Origin: CAZDWZ01 sp964509425
GTDB taxonomy: Bacteria; Bdellovibrionota_C; UBA2361; SZUA-149; CAZDWZ01
Length of the DNA stretch: 64,000 nt
Assembly: GCA_964509425.1 (NCBI GenBank)
Contig: CAZDWZ010000017.1
Span: forward strand, 8,117 to 72,116
Reading direction: 5' to 3'
Below, in pieces: positions 60,914 to 64,000 of the stretch. The translations under genes were made by a program, and so were the position numbers. How positions within the stretch are numbered: position 1 is the first letter of the stretch; every line of letters starts with the position of its first letter. The notes beneath the pieces are model-generated. The model was not told where the DNA came from. It searched no databases and was given only the letters and a program-made list of their open reading frames with translations.

Positions 60914-61627
60914 TCAATGCCAAAACAACTCAGTGAAACTTTCCCAGACTATGTTTACGGCGTTACTCATCTTTTGACCTTTCGCCGTTGAATAAGGCGT
61001 GTATCGAATTTTCACCGGTATCTCCACGTAAGGCATCTTATGCCTCCGGATTTGAACCAGGAATTGAGTTGCGTGTGCCATTCGATTTTGGGTAATCGAA
61101 AACTGGGACGCTGCTTTCCGGGTAAATGCTCGAAGGCCGTTGTGAGTGTCCGTTATCTCCAGTTGAGTGAGTAGCCGAGTAAACTGCGTCGCGCACCAGA
61201 GGAAATTTTTCTTCACCGATGAAATGTTATTGGCCTCTCCCCCGTCCCTAAATCGGCTCCCCAACGCCACGTCGGCCTCGCCGGCTTGAAGCGGACCGAG
61301 TAGCGGAGGAATTGACTCGCGGGAATGCTGGCCATCGGCATCGAATGTGACGAAATATTCCCCTCCCCGGCGGAGAGCAAATCGAATTCCTGTCTGGAGG
61401 GCGGCCCCCTGGCCCAAGTTTACAGCATGCTGCACGAGAAAAAGTGAGGATACCGACGAGAGGTGTTTCCGAACAACTTGCTCAGTGTCATCCCGTGAGC
61501 AGTCGTCAACGACTACGATGTTCGCGACTCCATTGAGCTCACTGAGAACCTGCTCTATTGCTCCGCCTTCGTTATACGCCGCAATAACAATCCAGGCTGA
61601 AGGAAACTGGAGTGAAGAGCTCTTCAT
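60914..61627 (-). CDS. GT2 glycosyltransferase, polyprenyl-phosphate sugar synthase
   Basis: Product of 237 residues of the DPM1-like branch: WIVIAAYNEGGAIEQVLSEL, NIVVVDDCSRDDTEQVVRKH, and the metal-binding DADG in YFVTFDADGQHSRESIPPLL; GSRFRDG comes next. It would transfer mannose or glucose from a nucleotide sugar to polyprenyl phosphate on the cytoplasmic side, supplying the TMTC-like enzyme. It has no membrane tail of its own. The start is 2 bases from the S1-like stop, so translation is coupled. Confidence 0.88.
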   Translation of the reverse strand: MKSSSLQFPSAWIVIAAYNEGGAIEQVLSELNGVANIVVVDDCSRDDTEQVVRKHLSSVSSLFLVQHAVNLGQGAALQTGIRFALRRGGEYFVTFDADGQHSRESIPPLLGPLQAGEADVALGSRFRDGGEANNISSVKKNFLWCATQFTRLLTQLEITDTHNGLRAFTRKAASQFSITQNRMAHATQFLVQIRRHKMPYVEIPVKIRYTPYSTAKGQKMSNAVNIVWESFTELFWH

Positions 61628-61629
61628 AT

Positions 61630-62451
61630 TCAGAAAACAGTCACACCTGGAACAACACTTTTAATAAAATCAAGAAACAACTCTCTCTGGGCATTGGTGT
61701 ACGTTGAGATATCTCCGATTCCGCAGTTTAGATCGGTTCCCGTGGAAGCAATGCCGACAATTGCGATCACACTCTGTCCGGCAGCGGTAACACGTTCGAC
61801 GATAAGCGGACCTCCAGAATCTCCTCGGCAGCTATTCACTCCATTACCGGAAAAGATAGCGGTCAGATGATTTTCCGAAACCGAGACGACTTGGAGCTTA
61901 CCGCCCCGCAGTTGCCCGACAGTCCCTTGCTCGTCTGCCCCGTAGCCGAAAAGTGAGACGGTTTCACCCGCAGTAATCGGCACACTTGCGAGGAAAGGCA
62001 ATGATCTCACCGGAGCGGCGCTCTGCAGCTCGATAATGGCCGCGTCGTTGAAAACTACGTTGCGCTGATTATCTACTTGATAGAGCGGGTGGATGAAAAT
62101 TCGCTGCGCACTGATACTCGTGTTCCCGGCAATCACCGTGACTCCAGTGGGATCGAGAGCAACACAGTTTCCGGCGGTGAGGACGTGGGTCGGCGAAATC
62201 ATGGTGCCAGAACAGGTGCTGGGACCAAACTCTGCTGAATTGATGGAGATGGCGACGACGGGTGACCTCGAGCTGTCACACGCGTTTCCGAGTATCACTT
62301 TCTCGCCAAGTGTCAGGAGCTCGCAGCTTTCGCGGTTCGGTGAGGAATCCCCACCCGACCCGCCACATCCCAGTCCGGAAACGATGCCCAGCAACGCGAC
62401 CAGCAACTTCAAGCTCGTTAATCGAATCGAATCCCGGGGAATTCTGTGCAT
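61630..62451 (-). CDS. S1 (trypsin-like) protease-like lipoprotein lacking catalytic His
   Basis: Product of 273 residues with a lipoprotein-type signal (LKLLVALLGIVSGLGC, Cys29, with Gly at -3 in an imperfect lipobox). The chymotrypsin fold is clear: CSGTMISPTHVLTAGNCV around residue 90, NDAAIIEL for the Asp, and RGDSGGPLIV for the Ser and oxyanion hole. The residue in the His57 position is Asn95 (codon 62167-62169), not His, so a normal catalytic triad is absent. It could be a binding or scaffold protein rather than a protease. First gene of the glycosylation unit. Confidence 0.85.
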   Translation of the reverse strand: MHRIPRDSIRLTSLKLLVALLGIVSGLGCGGSGGDSSPNRESCELLTLGEKVILGNACDSSRSPVVAISINSAEFGPSTCSGTMISPTHVLTAGNCVALDPTGVTVIAGNTSISAQRIFIHPLYQVDNQRNVVFNDAAIIELQSAAPVRSLPFLASVPITAGETVSLFGYGADEQGTVGQLRGGKLQVVSVSENHLTAIFSGNGVNSCRGDSGGPLIVERVTAAGQSVIAIVGIASTGTDLNCGIGDISTYTNAQRELFLDFIKSVVPGVTVF

Positions 62452-62781
62452 AACCCACTCTCCATTTCCGTAACGTAAGAGAACAGCGAATTCATAGACG
62501 GTGCAACGAAATTCCTAGGTGGGTCTCAGAGGCAGGTCAGAGATTTGCCTATGAGAATTGTGAGAATCCCATGATGTCGCTCATATTTTTCCCGTAAAAG
62601 CCAAATTCGGCTCAATTTTTTTGCTCAGCTTGTCGAACCAAACAACTGCAAAAGTCTTCTTTTGCGGTGGTGATTGTACGCACAATTTCAACTTGAACTT
62701 TGGACGGACGCGTTGAGCACTGATTCCACAGACACACATGTCGGATGCGTAATGGGTTCGGCTCGCTACGCCTCCAAGGCC
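62452..62781. other. Intergenic region between the glycosylation unit and the collagen-like gene
   Basis: 330 bases between divergent genes, so it should hold both promoters. AT-rich segments lie near 62570-62640, including TTTTTTT at 62618-62624. No clear -35/-10 pair could be assigned with confidence. A palindrome TTCAA-C-TTGAA lies near 62687. No gene is seen. Confidence 0.5.
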
Positions 62782-64000
62782 ATGAAGTCCTTTGCTCAGT
62801 TTCCCTTAGTAATTTTGGCGCTGTTCGCCCTGACCTTATTTCAGGGTTTAGAAAGCGCCGATGCCGCCCCCATTTGCAGAAACGGCGATGGCAATTGTAA
62901 TCGGCCGAACGTTCGACCGGCACCGAGACCGGCGCCTCGGCCTCGAGCCACTCCAAGACCGAGGGCGACACCTCGCCCCACCGCGACCCCAATCCTACCG
63001 ATTCCCGGACCCACTGGTCCGACCGGAGCAACGGGAGCTACGGGTAGCACAGGTGCAACAGGTTTGACGGGTTCGACCGGTGCTGTCGGCGCGACCGGAA
63101 TCACAGGCGCAACCGGAGCCACTGGCGCAACTGGCGCTACCGGTAACACCGGATTGACCGGTGCAACGGGAAATACAGGATTAACAGGCGCGACCGGTAA
63201 CACAGGCTTGACTGGTGACACAGGCGCAACCGGTGCGACCGGCGCGACCGGTGCGACCGGCGCAACCGGTGCTACAGGATCAACCGGCAACACGGGATTG
63301 ACAGGTGCAACAGGTAACACTGGTGCCACAGGTAACACCGGATTGACTGGTGCGACGGGCGCAACCGGTAACACTGGTGCAACGGGCGATACAGGCGCAA
63401 CTGGTGACACAGGGGCGACCGGAGCGACTGGCGCAACAGGCGCTACAGGTAACACAGGATTGACCGGCGCCACTGGCGACACAGGTGCGACCGGAGCGAC
63501 TGGCGCAACAGGATCAACGGGTGCCACCGGAGCTACCGGTAACACAGGATTGACCGGTGCGACCGGTAACACTGGTGCCACAGGCAACACGGGATTAACC
63601 GGCGCCACTGGCGCGACTGGGAACACCGGTTTGACTGGCGCAACTGGTGACACCGGAGCAACAGGCGACACAGGTGCAACTGGTGACACCGGAGCGACTG
63701 GTGCAACGGGATCAACGGGTGCAACCGGCGCTACTGGCAACACAGGATTGACCGGTGCGACTGGTAACACTGGTGCCACAGGCAACACGGGATTAACCGG
63801 CGCCACTGGCGCGACTGGGAACACCGGTTTGACTGGCGCAACGGGTGACACCGGAGCAACAGGCGACACAGGTGCAACTGGTGACACTGGCGCGACAGGA
63901 GCGACTGGTTCAACAGGTGCTACAGGATCAACGGGTGCAACTGGTGCTACCGGTAACACAGGATTGACCGGTGCGACTGGTAACACTGGTGCCACAGGCA
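62782..64000 (+). CDS. Secreted collagen-like Gly-X-Thr protein, partial
   Basis: ATG 62782 begins a frame open to the right edge (406 codons seen, no stop). Signal peptide: MKSFAQFPLVILALFALTLF, then QGLESADA. A short Cys pair (ICRNGDGNC), then an Arg/Pro/Thr linker (APRPAPRPRATPRPRATP). From residue 76 on it is a continuous collagen-type triplet array, about 110 triplets here, in which the third residue is Thr in all but one triplet (GAV near residue 106). X is mostly Ala, Asn, Leu, Asp or Ser. Such arrays form triple helices; Thr in the third place is stabilising only when glycosylated in known examples. AAGG lies just before the ATG. The antisense frame rich in Pro/Val is a shadow. Confidence 0.88.
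   Translation, partial: MKSFAQFPLVILALFALTLFQGLESADAAPICRNGDGNCNRPNVRPAPRPAPRPRATPRPRATPRPTATPILPIPGPTGPTGATGATGSTGATGLTGSTGAVGATGITGATGATGATGATGNTGLTGATGNTGLTGATGNTGLTGDTGATGATGATGATGATGATGSTGNTGLTGATGNTGATGNTGLTGATGATGNTGATGDTGATGDTGATGATGATGATGNTGLTGATGDTGATGATGATGSTGATGATGNTGLTGATGNTGATGNTGLTGATGATGNTGLTGATGDTGATGDTGATGDTGATGATGSTGATGATGNTGLTGATGNTGATGNTGLTGATGATGNTGLTGATGDTGATGDTGATGDTGATGATGSTGATGSTGATGATGNTGLTGATGNTGATG
63532..64000 (+). repeat. Higher-order repeats within the collagen-like array
   Basis: Three near-identical blocks start with the same Ala-Thr-Gly-Asn-Thr-Gly-Leu phrase at 63532, 63730 and 63946. Offsets are 198 and 216 bases, that is 66 and 72 residues or 22 and 24 triplets. 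They differ by a few silent changes and a two-triplet indel, so the array grows and shrinks by whole triplets, keeping the reading frame. The third block is cut by the window edge. Confidence 0.85.

Noticed and set aside
62841..63995. Long leftward frame coding a Pro/Val/Ala repeat protein
   Set aside because: It is the exact antisense of the collagen-like Gly-X-Thr gene; the + strand has signal peptide, ribosome site and consistent triplets.
63010..64000. Tandem repeats that might suggest a CRISPR array
   Set aside because: Units are 9-base multiples in frame with no unique spacers; they are protein-coding collagen triplets.

Overview
The window joins the right-hand part of an integrated podovirus-like prophage (about 1-22.4 kb) to a stretch of ordinary Gram-negative chromosome (about 22.8-64 kb). 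The host is inferred to be Gram-negative from lipoproteins, an outer-membrane barrel, a TonB/TolA-type protein, periplasmic enzymes and MinCDE. The mdh-sucC-sucD-ndk order, scattered type IV secretion relatives and many secreted proteins of unknown function would fit a Bdellovibrionota-like lineage. That placement is inference only, because no rRNA or other marker gene is present.

Prophage (1-22.4 kb). The late genes run leftwards: terminase large subunit, portal with an added His-rich N-terminus, acidic scaffold, N4-gp56-type major capsid protein followed by a clear terminator, head protein, P22 gp4-like adaptor, tail-fibre-like protein, P22 gp10-like tail protein, several internal virion proteins, a 1307-residue ejection-type protein, a lytic transglycosylase, and a secreted protein cut by the left edge. 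A rightward lipoprotein plus coiled-coil pair sits inside the late operon. Upstream of the terminase is a 660-base non-coding block with hairpins and GTAC-rich repeats, then an HTH gene overlapping another small gene. A divergent control region with a tandem 12-mer follows. Beyond it are short rightward genes (mini J-domain protein, small unknowns) with a highly structured 150-base intergenic region. No integrase is visible, so the other end lies to the left of the window.

Chromosome, 22.8-31 kb. Here are secreted proteins of unknown function, a GNAT acetyltransferase, three genes that look derived from a conjugation system (a TraU-like protein flanked by two secreted proteins sharing a C-terminal domain), and an erythromycin-esterase-like protein missing the usual histidine.

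Chromosome, 30.7-46.6 kb. A long leftward run of housekeeping genes: yihY, mtnP, rlmN, ndk, sucD, sucC, mdh, minE, minD, minC (with an unusually long linker), an outer-membrane barrel, a cyclophilin, dacB and amtB. ispH is on the other strand.

Chromosome, 46.8-56.9 kb. Small membrane proteins, an MsbA-like ABC exporter, a conspicuously GC-rich orphan gene framed by hairpins, an LPG-synthase-type membrane protein, a HelD-like helicase ending in a perfect 17-base inverted repeat, and a TonB/TolA-like protein.

Right end, 57-64 kb. The most interesting block is a leftward set encoding an S1-protease-like lipoprotein with Asn in place of the catalytic His, a GT2 polyprenyl-phosphate sugar synthase, a DUF2304 protein and a TMTC-type O-mannosyltransferase with TPRs. 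It lies beside a divergent secreted collagen-like protein made of Gly-X-Thr triplets that runs off the right edge. The combination suggests an O-glycosylated collagen-like surface fibre and its glycosylation machinery.
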